Positions 46,330 through 56,951 of a stretch of DNA of 64,000 nt are shown piece by piece. The notes beneath the pieces were generated by a model. That model saw only the letters and a program-made list of their open reading frames with translations. It made no database searches and was not told where the DNA came from. Each line of letters starts with the position of its first letter. Within the stretch, counting starts at the first letter, position 1. Position numbers and translations under genes: made by a program. The DNA is from Nocardioides marinus (GTDB lineage Bacteria > Actinomycetota > Actinomycetes > Propionibacteriales > Nocardioidaceae), in contig NZ_JACBZI010000001.1 of NCBI RefSeq assembly GCF_013408145.1, forward strand, positions 186,001 through 250,000, read 5' to 3'.

Positions 46330-48791
46330 CCGCCACCCACGACAAGGCCCCCGAGAAGGCCGCCGAGCAGGACCTCGTCACCCTCACCATCGACGGCATC
46401 GAGGTCAGCGTCCCCAAGGACACCCTCGTCATCCGTGCCGCCGAGCAGATCGGCGTGCAGGTGCCGCGGTTCTGCGACCACCCGCTGCTGGAGCCGGTCG
46501 GCGCCTGCCGGCAGTGCCTCGTCGACGTCCCCGACGCCGGCAACGGTCGCGGCTTCCCCAAGCCGCAGGCCTCGTGCACCCTGCCGGTCGCGCCCGGCAT
46601 GGTCGTCAACACCCAGGCCACCTCCGAGGTCGCGGACAAGGCCCAGCAGGGGGTCATGGAGTTCCTGCTGATCAACCACCCGCTCGACTGCCCGGTCTGC
46701 GACAAGGGCGGCGAGTGCCCCCTGCAGAACCAGGCGATGTCCAACGGCCAGGGCGAGTCCCGCTTCGCCGGCTCGGGCAGCGGCGGCGTCAAGCGCACCT
46801 TCCCCAAGCCGATCAACCTCAGCCCGCAGGTGCTGCTGGACCGTGAGCGCTGCATCGTGTGCCAGCGCTGCACCCGCTTCGCCGACGAGATCGCCGGCGA
46901 CCCCTTCATCGCCCTGGTCGAGCGCGGCGCCCAGCAGCAGATCGGCATCGCCGAGGACGCGCCGTTCCTGTCCTACTTCTCCGGCAACACCATCCAGATC
47001 TGCCCCGTCGGCGCGCTGACCTCGGAGTCCTACCGCTTCCGCTCGCGGCCCTTCGACCTGGTCTCGACCCCCTCGGTCGCCGAGCACGACGCCTGCGGCT
47101 CCGCCATCCGCGTCGACCACCGCCGCGGCAAGGTGATGCGTCGCCTCGCCGGCGACGACCCTGAGGTCAACGAGGAGTGGATCACCGACAAGGACCGCTT
47201 CGCCTTCGCCTACGCCTCGCTGGAGGACCGGCTCGGCTACCCGCAGGTGCGGGACCGGGTCGAGGACGGCGGCGACGGTCAGCTGCGCCCGGCCTCGTGG
47301 CCCGAGGCGTTCGCCGTCGCGGCGCGCGGTCTGCACGCTGCAGGCGCCGCCGGCGGCGTGGGCGTCCTGACCGGTGGTCGCCTGACCGCCGAGGACGCCT
47401 ACGCCTACGCGAAGTTCGCGCGGGTCAGCCTCGGCACCCACGACATCGACTTCCGCGCCCGGCCGCACTCGGCCGAGGAGGCCGAGTTCCTCGCGGCCCA
47501 CGTCGCGCTGACCGGCCCCTGGGCCGGCGGGGTCTCGTACGCCGACCTCGAGACCGCGCGCACGGTCGTGCTCGTGGGCTTGGAGCCCGAGGACGAGGCC
47601 GGCGCGATCTTCCTGCGGCTGCGCAAGGCCTCGCGCCACGGCACCGGCCGCGTCCTGGCCCTCGCGCCGTACACCACCCGGGGGCTGCGCAAGATGGGCG
47701 GGACCCTCGTCCCGACGGCGCCCGGGCAGGAGCCGGCCGCGCTGGCCGGCCTGCTGGGTCACGCCGAGCACGGCATCGACTCCGGGACCGTCGTCCTGGC
47801 CGGCGAGCGCCTGGCCACCGTGCCCGGTGCGCTCTCCGCCGTCGCCGACCTCGCGGCCAAGACCGGTGCCCGGGTCGCCTGGGTGCCCCGTCGTGCCGGT
47901 GACCGCGGTGCGGTCGAGGCCGGCTGCCTGCCGACCCTGCTGCCCGGAGGCCGTCCGGTCGCCGACGCCGCCGCCCGCGTCGACGCCGCCACCTCGTGGG
48001 GCGTCGGGTCGCTCCCGGAGGCACCGGGTCGTGACGCCGACGCCATCGTGGCCGCCCTGGTCGCCGGCGAGCTCGGCGGTCTGGTCGTCGCCGGCGTCGA
48101 GCCCGACGACACCACCGACCCCGCCGCCACCCGCGCCGCGATCGAGGCCGCCGGCTTCGTCGTCGCCCTGGGGCTGCGCGACACCGAGGTCACCCGGGCC
48201 GCCGACGTGGTCTTCCCCGTCGCCGCGCCCGTGGAGAAGGCCGGCACTTACCTCACCTGGGAGGGCCGCCCGCGGCCCTTCGAGGCGGTGCTGCCCTCGC
48301 CGACCGCCCTGCCGGACCTGCGCGTGCTGGCCGGCGTCTCCGAGGAGCTCGCCGCGCTCGGTCAGGGGGCCCCGCTGGGCTTCCGCACCGTCGCCGACGT
48401 CCGCGCGGAGATGGAGCAGCTCGGCCCCTGGGACGGCGACCGACCGGCGATGACCCCGGTCGAGCCCGCCCCCACCGACGGGCAGGGCCTGGCGCTCTCG
48501 ACCTGGAAGCTGATGATCGACGGCGGCTCGATGCAGGACGGCGACAAGCACCTCGCCGCGACCGCCCGCCCGGCCGTGGCCCGGGTCAGCCCGGCGACGT
48601 ACGCCGAGCTCGGTGAGCCCGACGCCGTCGTCCTCACCGGTGACCGCGGCTCGGTGACGATGCCCGCCGAGGTCGTCGAGGACATGACCGACGGCACCGT
48701 GTGGGTGCCGGCGGCCTCCACCGGGGCCGGTGTGCTCGCCGGTCTCGCCTCACCCGGTTCCCGGGTGACCGTGAAGGGAGCAGGAGCGTGA
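46326..48791 (+). CDS. nuoG: NADH-quinone oxidoreductase subunit G
   Basis: 821 residues. N-terminal ferredoxin domain: N1b ligands in [18 protein letters not shown] and the Cys of QASC; N5 in [20 protein letters not shown]4 in [10 protein letters not shown] with ICPVGAL. The extra N7 cluster ligands are lost: the segment reads [16 protein letters not shown] and [10 protein letters not shown] where N7-containing homologues have C-x2-C-x3-C and a fourth Cys. The rest is a degenerate molybdopterin-type fold of about 570 residues. ATG 46326 overlaps nuoF by 4 bp; the stop overlaps nuoH. Confidence 0.96.
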   Translation: MTATHDKAPEKAAEQDLVTLTIDGIEVSVPKDTLVIRAAEQIGVQVPRFCDHPLLEPVGACRQCLVDVPDAGNGRGFPKPQASCTLPVAPGMVVNTQATSEVADKAQQGVMEFLLINHPLDCPVCDKGGECPLQNQAMSNGQGESRFAGSGSGGVKRTFPKPINLSPQVLLDRERCIVCQRCTRFADEIAGDPFIALVERGAQQQIGIAEDAPFLSYFSGNTIQICPVGALTSESYRFRSRPFDLVSTPSVAEHDACGSAIRVDHRRGKVMRRLAGDDPEVNEEWITDKDRFAFAYASLEDRLGYPQVRDRVEDGGDGQLRPASWPEAFAVAARGLHAAGAAGGVGVLTGGRLTAEDAYAYAKFARVSLGTHDIDFRARPHSAEEAEFLAAHVALTGPWAGGVSYADLETARTVVLVGLEPEDEAGAIFLRLRKASRHGTGRVLALAPYTTRGLRKMGGTLVPTAPGQEPAALAGLLGHAEHGIDSGTVVLAGERLATVPGALSAVADLAAKTGARVAWVPRRAGDRGAVEAGCLPTLLPGGRPVADAAARVDAATSWGVGSLPEAPGRDADAIVAALVAGELGGLVVAGVEPDDTTDPAATRAAIEAAGFVVALGLRDTEVTRAADVVFPVAAPVEKAGTYLTWEGRPRPFEAVLPSPTALPDLRVLAGVSEELAALGQGAPLGFRTVADVRAEMEQLGPWDGDRPAMTPVEPAPTDGQGLALSTWKLMIDGGSMQDGDKHLAATARPAVARVSPATYAELGEPDAVVLTGDRGSVTMPAEVVEDMTDGTVWVPAASTGAGVLAGLASPGSRVTVKGAGA

Positions 48792-50092
48792 GCCCGCTGT
48801 TCGTGCCCATGGCCGAGGACCTCTCGGCCTTCGGCCAGGACCCCTGGTGGCTGGTGCTGGTCAAGGCCGGCCTGGTCTTCGTCGTCCTGGTGCTGCTGAC
48901 GCTGTTCAACATCTGGTGGGAGCGCCGCGTCGTCGCCCGCATGCAGCACCGCATCGGCCCCAACGTGCACGGTCCCTTCGGGCTGCTGCAGTCGCTGGCC
49001 GACGGGGTGAAGCTGGCCTTCAAGGAGGACCTCATCCCCAAGGCGGCCGACAAGGTCGTCTTCGTGCTGGCGCCGGTGATCGCGGTGATCCCCGCGTTCG
49101 TCACGTTCTCGGTGGTGCCCTTCGGTCCCGAGGTCACGATGTTCGGCGAGCGCACCCCGCTGCAGCTGACCGACATGCCCGTCGCGGTCCTCTTCGTGAT
49201 GGCCATCGCCTCGATCGGCATCTACGGCATCGTGCTCGGCGGCTGGTCCTCGGGCTCGACCTACTCCCTGCTCGGCGGCCTGCGCTCCAGCGCCCAGATG
49301 ATCTCCTACGAGGTCTCGATGGGCCTGGCGCTGATCGCGGTGTTCATCTACGCCGGCTCGCTGTCGACCAGCGAGATCGTCGCCGCCCAGGACGACCTGT
49401 GGTTCGGCCTGATCCTCATCCCGTCCTTCGTGATCTACGTGATCTCGATGGTCGGCGAGGTCAACCGCGCGCCCTTCGACCTGCCCGAGGCCGAGGGTGA
49501 GCTGGTGGGCGGCTTCCACACCGAGTACTCCTCGCTGAAGTTCGCCCTGTTCTTCCTCGCCGAGTACATCAACATGGCCACGGTCTCCGCGCTGGCCACC
49601 ACGCTGTTCCTCGGCGGCTGGCACGCGCCGTTCTGGATCGACCGGGTCTGGGAGGGCGCCAACGAGGGCTACGTCCCGGTGATCTGGTTCTTCGGCAAGG
49701 TCCTGTTCTTCATCTTCGGCTTCATCTGGCTGCGCGGCTCGCTGCCGCGACTGCGCTACGACCAGTTCATGGCCTTCGGCTGGAAGGTCCTGATCCCCGT
49801 CGCGCTCGCCTGGACCGTGCTCGTCGCGATCATGCGCTACGTCTCCAACACCTACGACATCGGTGTGCAGCAGGTGCTGCTCTTCGGTGGCGCGGCGATC
49901 GTGGTCGTCCTCGCGCTCGGCTTCTTCGGCAGCACCGAGGACTCCGAGGAGGACGAGGCGGCGCCCACGATCCCCGAGGGCGGCTACCCCGTCCCGCCCA
50001 TGCCCGCCGGGGGAGCCGTGCGCGGTGCCGCCGCGCCGCTGGAGTTCCCCCGATCCACCACCGTCCCGGCCGGTGCCGGGGAGGAGGCCTGA
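48788..50092 (+). CDS. nuoH: NADH-quinone oxidoreductase subunit H
   Basis: 434 residues, eight membrane helices; forms the quinone chamber with NuoD. Seen: [40 protein letters not shown] (the conserved acidic loop), [20 protein letters not shown]. The last 60 residues are a Pro/Glu-rich cytosolic tail ([20 protein letters not shown]). GTG 48788 overlaps nuoG. Confidence 0.96.
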   Translation: MSPLFVPMAEDLSAFGQDPWWLVLVKAGLVFVVLVLLTLFNIWWERRVVARMQHRIGPNVHGPFGLLQSLADGVKLAFKEDLIPKAADKVVFVLAPVIAVIPAFVTFSVVPFGPEVTMFGERTPLQLTDMPVAVLFVMAIASIGIYGIVLGGWSSGSTYSLLGGLRSSAQMISYEVSMGLALIAVFIYAGSLSTSEIVAAQDDLWFGLILIPSFVIYVISMVGEVNRAPFDLPEAEGELVGGFHTEYSSLKFALFFLAEYINMATVSALATTLFLGGWHAPFWIDRVWEGANEGYVPVIWFFGKVLFFIFGFIWLRGSLPRLRYDQFMAFGWKVLIPVALAWTVLVAIMRYVSNTYDIGVQQVLLFGGAAIVVVLALGFFGSTEDSEEDEAAPTIPEGGYPVPPMPAGGAVRGAAAPLEFPRSTTVPAGAGEEA

Positions 50093-50095
50093 CCC

Positions 50096-50671
50096 GTGGC
50101 TGAGAAGAAGGACAAGACGCTGAAGGAGCAGTTCATCGACCCGGTCGCCGGGTTCGGTGTCACGTTCCGGACGATGTTCAAGAAGGTGGTCACCGAGCAG
50201 TACCCCTTCGAGAAGCTCCCCACCGCGCCCCGCTTCCACGGCCGCCACCAGCTCAACCGCTGGCCCGACGGCCTGGAGAAGTGCGTCGGCTGCGAGCTGT
50301 GCGCCTGGGCCTGCCCCGCCGACGCGATCTACGTCGAGGGCGCCGGCAACACCGACGAGGAGCGCTTCAGCCCCGGTGAGCGCTACGGCCGCGTCTACCA
50401 GATCAACTACCTGCGCTGCATCCTGTGCGGGCTGTGCATCGAGGCGTGCCCGACCCGGGCGCTGACGATGACCAACGAGTACGAGCTGGCCGACGACAAC
50501 CGCGCGGACCTCATCTACGAGAAGTCCGACCTGCTGGCCCCGCTGCTGCCGGGCATGGAGCAGCCGCCGCACCCGATGCGACTCGGTGACGACGAGGGGG
50601 CCTACTACCGCGGTCAGTACGCCGCCCCGGCGCCCGGCGAGAAGATCGGCACGACGGGGGAGCAGGCATGA
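50096..50671 (+). CDS. nuoI: NADH-quinone oxidoreductase subunit I
   Basis: 191 residues; two [4Fe-4S] clusters, N6a and N6b: [18 protein letters not shown] and [19 protein letters not shown]-terminal helix [23 protein letters not shown] 50096, 3 bp after nuoH. Normal length with a short C-terminal tail. Confidence 0.96.
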   Translation: MAEKKDKTLKEQFIDPVAGFGVTFRTMFKKVVTEQYPFEKLPTAPRFHGRHQLNRWPDGLEKCVGCELCAWACPADAIYVEGAGNTDEERFSPGERYGRVYQINYLRCILCGLCIEACPTRALTMTNEYELADDNRADLIYEKSDLLAPLLPGMEQPPHPMRLGDDEGAYYRGQYAAPAPGEKIGTTGEQA

Positions 50672-51537
50672 CCGTGACCTTCTGGCTGCTCGCGGCCATC
50701 ATCGTCCCCGCGGCGCTGGGCGTGCTGTTCGTGCGCAAGGCCGTGCACGCGGCCCTGCTGCTGGCCGTGGTGATGATCAGCCTCGCGGTGCTCTACCTGA
50801 CCCTCGAGGCGCCGTTCCTCTTCGCGGTCCAGATCATCGTCTACACCGGCGCGATCTTGATGCTCTTCCTCTTCGTCGTGATGCTCGTCGGCGTCGACGC
50901 CTCCGACTCGGTGGTGGAGACGATCCGCGGCCAGCGCTGGATGGCCTGGGGCGCCGGCCTGGTGATGGGCGCGCTGCTGCTCGTCTCGGTCGCCCAGATC
51001 TCGCTCGGCACGATGCGCGGCCTGACCGAGGCCAACTCCGCCGGCAACATCGAGGGCCTGGCCGACCTGCTCTTCTCCCGCTACGTCCTGGCCTTCGAGG
51101 TCACCGCCGCCCTGCTGATCACCGCGGCGATGGGCGCCATGGTGCTCGCGCACCGCGAGCGGCTCACGCCCAAGCCGACCCAGGCGTCGATGGCCGCCCG
51201 CCGCGTCCGGGAGTACGCCGAGTCCGGCAAGCCGCTGGGCCCGCTGCCCTCCCCGGGCGTCTACGCCCGGCACAACGCCGTGGACACCCCGGCCCTGCTG
51301 CCCGACGGCACCCCCGCCGAGGCCTCGGTGGCCCGGGTGCTGGCCGCCCGCGGGACCGTCCGGTCCGCCCCGGCGCTGGCCGAGGACATCGAGGAGCTGC
51401 AGCGCACCGTGGGTGACGTGGGCAGCCGCACCGACGCCGACGCGCAGGGCGGCGGTGTCGCCGGTGGTGCCGGCGGCACGACCGACACCAGCGCCGGCAG
51501 CGGCCACAACACCGAGAACCCGGAGGAGGACGCGTGA
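50668..51537 (+). CDS. nuoJ: NADH-quinone oxidoreductase subunit J
   Basis: 289 residues; five membrane helices in the first 165 ([40 protein letters not shown]). The remaining 120 residues are a charged, Gly/Ala-rich cytosolic tail (from [17 protein letters not shown] on). Overlaps nuoI and nuoK by 4 bp. Confidence 0.93.
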   Translation: MTVTFWLLAAIIVPAALGVLFVRKAVHAALLLAVVMISLAVLYLTLEAPFLFAVQIIVYTGAILMLFLFVVMLVGVDASDSVVETIRGQRWMAWGAGLVMGALLLVSVAQISLGTMRGLTEANSAGNIEGLADLLFSRYVLAFEVTAALLITAAMGAMVLAHRERLTPKPTQASMAARRVREYAESGKPLGPLPSPGVYARHNAVDTPALLPDGTPAEASVARVLAARGTVRSAPALAEDIEELQRTVGDVGSRTDADAQGGGVAGGAGGTTDTSAGSGHNTENPEEDA

Positions 51538-51836
51538 GCGACGTCAACGCCTACATCGGCCTCTCGGCCGTGCTGTTCACGATCGGCACGATCGGTGTCC
51601 TGACCCGGCGCAACGCCATCGTGGTCTTCATGTGCGTCGAGCTGATGCTCAACGCCTGCAACCTCGCCCTGGTGGCCTTCGCCCGCCAGCACGGCAACCT
51701 CGACGGCCAGGTGGCGGCGTTCTTCGTCATGGTCGTCGCGGCGGCCGAGGTCGTCGTCGGGCTGGCGATCATCATGACCATCTTCCGGACCCGTCGCTCG
51801 GCCTCGGTCGACGACGCGAGCCTCCTCAAGTACTAA
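51534..51836 (+). CDS. nuoK: NADH-quinone oxidoreductase subunit K
   Basis: 100 residues, three helices: [40 protein letters not shown] with the conserved Glu in the membrane, and [20 protein letters not shown] with the second Glu. GTG 51534. Confidence 0.96.
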   Translation: MSDVNAYIGLSAVLFTIGTIGVLTRRNAIVVFMCVELMLNACNLALVAFARQHGNLDGQVAAFFVMVVAAAEVVVGLAIIMTIFRTRRSASVDDASLLKY

Positions 51837-51844
51837 GGCGGACG

Positions 51845-53785
51845 ATGTTCCTCTTCAGTGAAGGCGGCCACAGCATCCCTGTGGTCGACCCCGTGAGCGC
51901 GGCCGACGCCGGTGGTGTCTTCGGCCTGCTGTGGCTGGTCATCGGCCTGCCCCTGCTCGGTGCCGCGGTGCTGCTGCTCGGCGGCCGGCGCACCGACCCG
52001 TGGGGCCACCTGCTCGGCACCGCCATGGCGGTCGGCTCGTTCGTCCTCAGCACCCTGATGCTGATCGGGCTGATGGGTCGTGAGGAGGGCGAGCGGGCGG
52101 TCACCCAGCACCTGTGGGACTGGGTGAGCGTCGGCGACTTCGAGGTCGGGATGGACCTGCTGGTCGACCCGCTCTCGATCCTCTTCCTCATGCTCATCAC
52201 CGGTGTGGGCTCGCTGATCCACGTCTACTCCATCGGCTACATGGAGCACGACCCGCGACGCCGCCGGTTCTTCGCCTACCTCAACCTCTTCGTCGCCGCG
52301 ATGCTGATGCTGGTGCTCGCCGAGAACTACCTGGGCATCTTCCTCGGCTGGGAGGGCGTCGGCCTGGCGTCGTACCTGCTGATCGGGTTCTGGCAGCACA
52401 AGCCCTCGGCGGCCGCCGCCGCCAAGAAGGCCTTCGTCATCAACCGTGTCGGTGACATCGGCATGAGCCTGGCGATCGCGATGTTCTTCGTGACCTTCGG
52501 CTCGACCAGCTTCACCGTCATCTCCGCCAACGCCTCCGGCGCCAGCGAGGGCGCGCTCACCGCGATCGGCCTGCTGCTGCTGCTCGGGGCCTGCGGCAAG
52601 TCCGCGCAGGTGCCGCTCCAGGCCTGGCTGCTGGACGCGATGGAGGGTCCGACGCCGGTCTCGGCGCTCATCCACGCCGCCACCATGGTCACCGCCGGCG
52701 TCTACCTCGTGACCCGCTCCAACTTCGTCTTCGAGCTGGCCCCGGCCGCGCAGACCGCGGTCATCGTGGTCGCCACCGTCACCCTGCTGTGGGGTGCGGT
52801 CATCGGCTGCGCCAAGGACGACATCAAGAAGGCGCTGGCCGGCTCCACGATGTCCCAGATCGGCTACATGATGCTGGCCGCCGGCCTGGGCGTGTACGGC
52901 TACGCGTTCGCCATCTTCCACCTGATCACCCACGGCTTCTTCAAGGCCAACATGTTCCTGGGCGCGGGCTCGGTCATGCACGGCATGAACGACGACGTGG
53001 ACATGCGTGCCTACGGCGCGCTGCGCAAGGTGATGCCGGTGACGTTCCTGACCTTCGCGATGGGCTACCTCGCGATCATCGGGTTCCCGCTGTTCTCCGG
53101 CTTCTGGTCCAAGGACAAGATCATCGAGACCGCGCTGGTGGAGAGCCCGGTCGCCGGTGCGGCCGCGCTGATCGGTGCGGGTGTCACGGGCTTCTACATG
53201 ACCCGCCTGATGCTGATGACGTTCTTCGGCGAGAAGCGCTGGAAGGACGGCGTCCACCCGCACGAGTCGCCCTCGGTCATGACGGTGCCGCTGATGGTGC
53301 TGGCTGCCCTGTCGGTGCTCGGCGGCGTGCTCTACCTCGGTCACTGGATCGTCGACTGGCTCGCGCCGGTCGTCGGTGAGATCCCCGAGCACGAGCTCCC
53401 GATGCCCGCGATCGTCTACTCGATCATCACCGTCGCCGTCGTGGCGGTGGGCGTCGCGGTGGCCTGGATGACCGTCGGCAAGCGGCCGGTCCCGACCACG
53501 CCGCCCACCGACGTCTCCTTCGTCACCCGCGCCGCGCGTGCCGACATCTACGGCGACGCCATCAACGACGGCCTGGTCGTCCGGCCGGGTGCCGCGCTGA
53601 CCCGAGGCCTGGTCTCGGCCGACCGGTCGGTGGTCGACGGGCTGTTCACCGGCACCGCGACCGTGCTCGCCGGGATCGGTCAGGGCCTGCGCCGGGCCCA
53701 GAACGGCTTCGTGCGCTCCTACGCCCTGTCGATCCTCGGCGGCGTCATCCTCGTCCTCGCGGCCCTCACGGTGGTGAACCTCTGA
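51845..53785 (+). CDS. nuoL: NADH-quinone oxidoreductase subunit L
   Basis: 646 residues, proton-pumping antiporter-like subunit with the long lateral helix. Seen: [20 protein letters not shown] (proton-channel Glu), [39 protein letters not shown], and [21 protein letters not shown] 51845, 8 bp after nuoK. The last A of its stop is the first of nuoM. Confidence 0.96.
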   Translation: MFLFSEGGHSIPVVDPVSAADAGGVFGLLWLVIGLPLLGAAVLLLGGRRTDPWGHLLGTAMAVGSFVLSTLMLIGLMGREEGERAVTQHLWDWVSVGDFEVGMDLLVDPLSILFLMLITGVGSLIHVYSIGYMEHDPRRRRFFAYLNLFVAAMLMLVLAENYLGIFLGWEGVGLASYLLIGFWQHKPSAAAAAKKAFVINRVGDIGMSLAIAMFFVTFGSTSFTVISANASGASEGALTAIGLLLLLGACGKSAQVPLQAWLLDAMEGPTPVSALIHAATMVTAGVYLVTRSNFVFELAPAAQTAVIVVATVTLLWGAVIGCAKDDIKKALAGSTMSQIGYMMLAAGLGVYGYAFAIFHLITHGFFKANMFLGAGSVMHGMNDDVDMRAYGALRKVMPVTFLTFAMGYLAIIGFPLFSGFWSKDKIIETALVESPVAGAAALIGAGVTGFYMTRLMLMTFFGEKRWKDGVHPHESPSVMTVPLMVLAALSVLGGVLYLGHWIVDWLAPVVGEIPEHELPMPAIVYSIITVAVVAVGVAVAWMTVGKRPVPTTPPTDVSFVTRAARADIYGDAINDGLVVRPGAALTRGLVSADRSVVDGLFTGTATVLAGIGQGLRRAQNGFVRSYALSILGGVILVLAALTVVNL

Positions 53786-55362
53786 TGTCCGACTTCCCCT
53801 GGCTCAGCGTCCTCGTGGCGCTGCCGCTCGTGGGCGCCTTCGTGGTGCCGAGCCTGCGCGGCGCCACCGCCAAGCAGACCGGCCTCGGCTTCTCGCTCGC
53901 CACGCTGGTCCTCTCGGTGGTCGTCGCCGCGCAGTACGAGCTCGACGGCGGCATGCAGCTGACCGAGACCTACGAGTGGATCCCCGCCTTCGGCGTGCAC
54001 TTCGCCCTCGGCGTCGACGGCCTGGGCCTGCTGATGGTGCTGCTCACCACGCTGCTGGTGCCGATCGTGCTGCTGGCGGCCTGGCGTGAGGACGAGGCCG
54101 ACAACCCGGCCCACGTCGACGGCAACCCGCAGGGCAAGGCCCACGTCTTCGTGGCCTGGGCCCTGGCCCTCGAGGCGCTCTCGCTGGCGGTCTTCCTGGC
54201 CACCGACGTGTTCCTCTTCTACATCGTCTTCGAGGCCACGCTGATCCCCGCGTACTTCCTCGTCGGCGGCTTCGGTCGTCTCGGTCGCTCGGCCGCCGCG
54301 GTGAAGTTCCTGATGTTCCAGCTGGCCGGTGGCCTGGTGCTGCTCATCGGCGTCATCGGGCTCTACGTGGTCTCCGCGCAGGCCGGCTCCCCGTCGTACC
54401 TGCTGAGCGACCTGATGGCGCTCGACATCGACACCACCGCCGGGCGCTGGCTGTTCGCGACGTTCTTCATCGCCTTCGCGGTCAAGGCGCCGCTGTTCCC
54501 CGTGCACACCTGGCTGGCCGACACCACGGGCAAGGCGACCCCGGGCACCTCGGTGCTGCTGGTCTGCGTGCTCGACAAGATCGGCACGTTCGGCATGCTG
54601 CGCTTCTGCCTGGGGATCTTCCCCGAGGCCTCGCAGTGGGCCACGCCGCTGGTCGTCACCCTCGCGCTGATCTCGATCGTCTACGGCGCCTTCGTCGCGA
54701 TCGGCCAGGACGACGTGCTGCGCCTGATCGGTCTGACCTCGCTGAGCCACTTCGGCTTCATCGTCCTGGGCATCTTCGTCTTCAGCTCCCAGGGCGGCAC
54801 CGGCTCGATCCTCTACATGGTCAACCACGGCCTGGGCACCGCAGCGCTGTTCCTCGTCGCCGGCTACGTCATCGCGCGCCGGGGCACCGCCTCGATCCGC
54901 GAGCTCGGCGGCCAGGAGAAGGTCACCCCGGTCATCGCGGGCCTGCTGCTCATCGGCGGGCTGGCCACCCTCGGCCTGCCCGGGCTCTCGCCGTTCATCA
55001 GCGAGTTCCTGGTGATCATCGCGGCCTTCGACTACGCCTGGTACGTCGGTGCCGTGGCCGTCACCGGCATCGTGCTGGCGGCGATCTACGTGCTGTGGAT
55101 GTACCAGCGCACCATGACCGGCCCGACGCCGGAGAAGGTCACCGCCGACGAGGACCTCAGCCTGCGCGAGGGCATCGCGGTCGCGCCCCTCGTGGTCGCC
55201 CTGGTCTTCCTCGGCTTCTACCCCGCCCCGCTCCTGGACGCCGCCGACCCCTACGTCGGTGACCTGATGAGCCACGTCGGTGTCACCGACGACCCGCCGG
55301 AGGTCACCGCGCCCGCGGCCGATCACGCCGGTGACGAGCACGCCGAGGAGGGCGAGCACTGA
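53785..55362 (+). CDS. nuoM: NADH-quinone oxidoreductase subunit M
   Basis: 525 residues, about 14 helices. FLFYIVFEATLIPAYFLVGG, FPVHTWLADTTGKATPGTSV and LTSLSHFGFIVLGIFVFSSQ are typical. Channel Lys/Glu are present. Short charged tail rich in Asp, Glu and His. ATG shares a base with the nuoL stop and its stop with nuoN. Confidence 0.96.
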   Translation: MSDFPWLSVLVALPLVGAFVVPSLRGATAKQTGLGFSLATLVLSVVVAAQYELDGGMQLTETYEWIPAFGVHFALGVDGLGLLMVLLTTLLVPIVLLAAWREDEADNPAHVDGNPQGKAHVFVAWALALEALSLAVFLATDVFLFYIVFEATLIPAYFLVGGFGRLGRSAAAVKFLMFQLAGGLVLLIGVIGLYVVSAQAGSPSYLLSDLMALDIDTTAGRWLFATFFIAFAVKAPLFPVHTWLADTTGKATPGTSVLLVCVLDKIGTFGMLRFCLGIFPEASQWATPLVVTLALISIVYGAFVAIGQDDVLRLIGLTSLSHFGFIVLGIFVFSSQGGTGSILYMVNHGLGTAALFLVAGYVIARRGTASIRELGGQEKVTPVIAGLLLIGGLATLGLPGLSPFISEFLVIIAAFDYAWYVGAVAVTGIVLAAIYVLWMYQRTMTGPTPEKVTADEDLSLREGIAVAPLVVALVFLGFYPAPLLDAADPYVGDLMSHVGVTDDPPEVTAPAADHAGDEHAEEGEH

Positions 55363-56951
55363 TGGAGTTCACCAAGCCTGTTCTCGCCTACGCCGAGATC
55401 TGGCCGCTCATCGCGGTGCTCGGCGTCGCCTGCCTCGGCGTCCTCGCCGAGGCGCTCCTGGCCCGCCCGCACCGGCACCGCGCGCAGGTGCTGCTCGCCG
55501 GCACCGGCCTCGTGGCCGCCCTTGTCGGCACCGTCGTCGTGGGCACCCGTCTCGACGTGGTCGCCGACGGCACCGCCCGCGGTGTCATCGGTGGTGCCGG
55601 CTCCGTGATCGTCGACGGACCCACCGTCTTCCTGTGGGCCCTGGTGCTGGTCTTCTCCCTCATGGGCCTCGCGCTCTTCGCCGAGCGCAAGGTCGAGGCC
55701 GGCGTCTCGGTCTTCGCCGGCCAGGCAGCCGCCCTGCCGGGCAGCGACGCCGAGCGGCAGGCCCAGGGCCTGGACCACACCGAGGTCTACCCGCTGATGA
55801 TGTTCGCCATCGGCGGCATGATGCTCTTCCCCGCCTCCGGGGACCTGCTGACGATGTTCGTGGCCCTCGAGGTCCTCTCGCTCCCGCTCTACCTGCTCTC
55901 CGGGCTGGCGCGCCGTCGCCGCCTGCTGAGCCAGGAGGCGGCGCTGAAGTACTTCCTGCTCGGCGCGTTCTCCTCCGGGTTCTTCCTCTACGGCATGGCC
56001 CTGGTCTACGGGTACGCCGGCACGCTGGACCTCGGCGGCATCGACGCGGCGATCCGCAACGACTCCGGCAACTCCGGCATGCTCACGATCGGGCTCGGCC
56101 TGCTGCTGGTCGGCCTGCTGTTCAAGGTCGGTGCGGTGCCGTTCCACTCCTGGACCCCCGACGTCTACCAGGGCGCCCCGACCGCGGTGACCGGCTTCAT
56201 GGCCGCCTGCACCAAGATCGCGGCCTTCGGTGCCCTGCTGCGCCTGCTCTACGTCGGCTTCGGTGCCGACCGATGGACCTGGCAGCCGGTGCTGTGGGTC
56301 GTCGCCATCCTCACCATGCTCATCGGTGCGCTGCTGGCGGTCGCCCAGACCGACGTCAAGCGGATGCTGGGCTACTCCGCGGTGGCCCACACCGGCTTCC
56401 TGCTCACCGGCGTGCTCGGCGCCCAGGCGGCCGGGGAGCTCGCGGTCGGCCAGGTCACCTCGCTGCAGGCCGTGCTGTTCTACCTGGCGACGTACTCCTT
56501 CGCGACGCTCGGCGCCTTCGCCGTCGTCACGCTGGTGCGCGACTCCTCGGGTGAGGCGACGGGCCTGGACCGCTGGGCCGGGCTGGGCAAGCGCTCGCCG
56601 CTGGTGGCCGGGGCCTTCGCCTTCTTCCTGCTCTCGATGGCCGGCATCCCGCTGACCGCCGGGTTCGCGGGCAAGTGGGCGGTCTTCACCGTCGCCATGT
56701 CCGCCGGGGCCTGGCCCGTGGTCGTCGTGGCCATCACCTCCTCGGTGATCGCGATCTTCTTCTACGTGCGCACCATCCAGGTGATGTTCTTCTCCGACGT
56801 GGCCGAGGGCACCGAGCCCGCGGTCGTCGCGGTGCCCTCGTGGCTGACCAGCGGCACCATCGCCGTGGCCGTGCTCGGCACGCTCGTCCTCGGTGTCGTG
56901 CCGGGGCCGCTGCTCGAGCTCGCGGCCGATGCCGGACAATTCATCAGGTGA
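55362..56951 (+). CDS. nuoN: NADH-quinone oxidoreductase subunit N
   Basis: 529 residues. TMFVALEVLSLPLYLLSGLA, PFHSWTPDVYQGAPTAVTGF, and VKRMLGYSAVAHTGFLLTGV; last membrane subunit of complex I. An insertion of about 20 residues near position 125 (QAAALPGSDAERQAQGLDHT) is unlike typical NuoN. The stop overlaps the polyprenyl synthase start. Confidence 0.95.
   Translation: MEFTKPVLAYAEIWPLIAVLGVACLGVLAEALLARPHRHRAQVLLAGTGLVAALVGTVVVGTRLDVVADGTARGVIGGAGSVIVDGPTVFLWALVLVFSLMGLALFAERKVEAGVSVFAGQAAALPGSDAERQAQGLDHTEVYPLMMFAIGGMMLFPASGDLLTMFVALEVLSLPLYLLSGLARRRRLLSQEAALKYFLLGAFSSGFFLYGMALVYGYAGTLDLGGIDAAIRNDSGNSGMLTIGLGLLLVGLLFKVGAVPFHSWTPDVYQGAPTAVTGFMAACTKIAAFGALLRLLYVGFGADRWTWQPVLWVVAILTMLIGALLAVAQTDVKRMLGYSAVAHTGFLLTGVLGAQAAGELAVGQVTSLQAVLFYLATYSFATLGAFAVVTLVRDSSGEATGLDRWAGLGKRSPLVAGAFAFFLLSMAGIPLTAGFAGKWAVFTVAMSAGAWPVVVVAITSSVIAIFFYVRTIQVMFFSDVAEGTEPAVVAVPSWLTSGTIAVAVLGTLVLGVVPGPLLELAADAGQFIR

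Noticed and set aside
46023..48551. 842-residue minus-strand open frame
   Set aside because: Shadow of nuoG, Gly/Val/Asp-rich with no motif, while nuoG has all expected family motifs.
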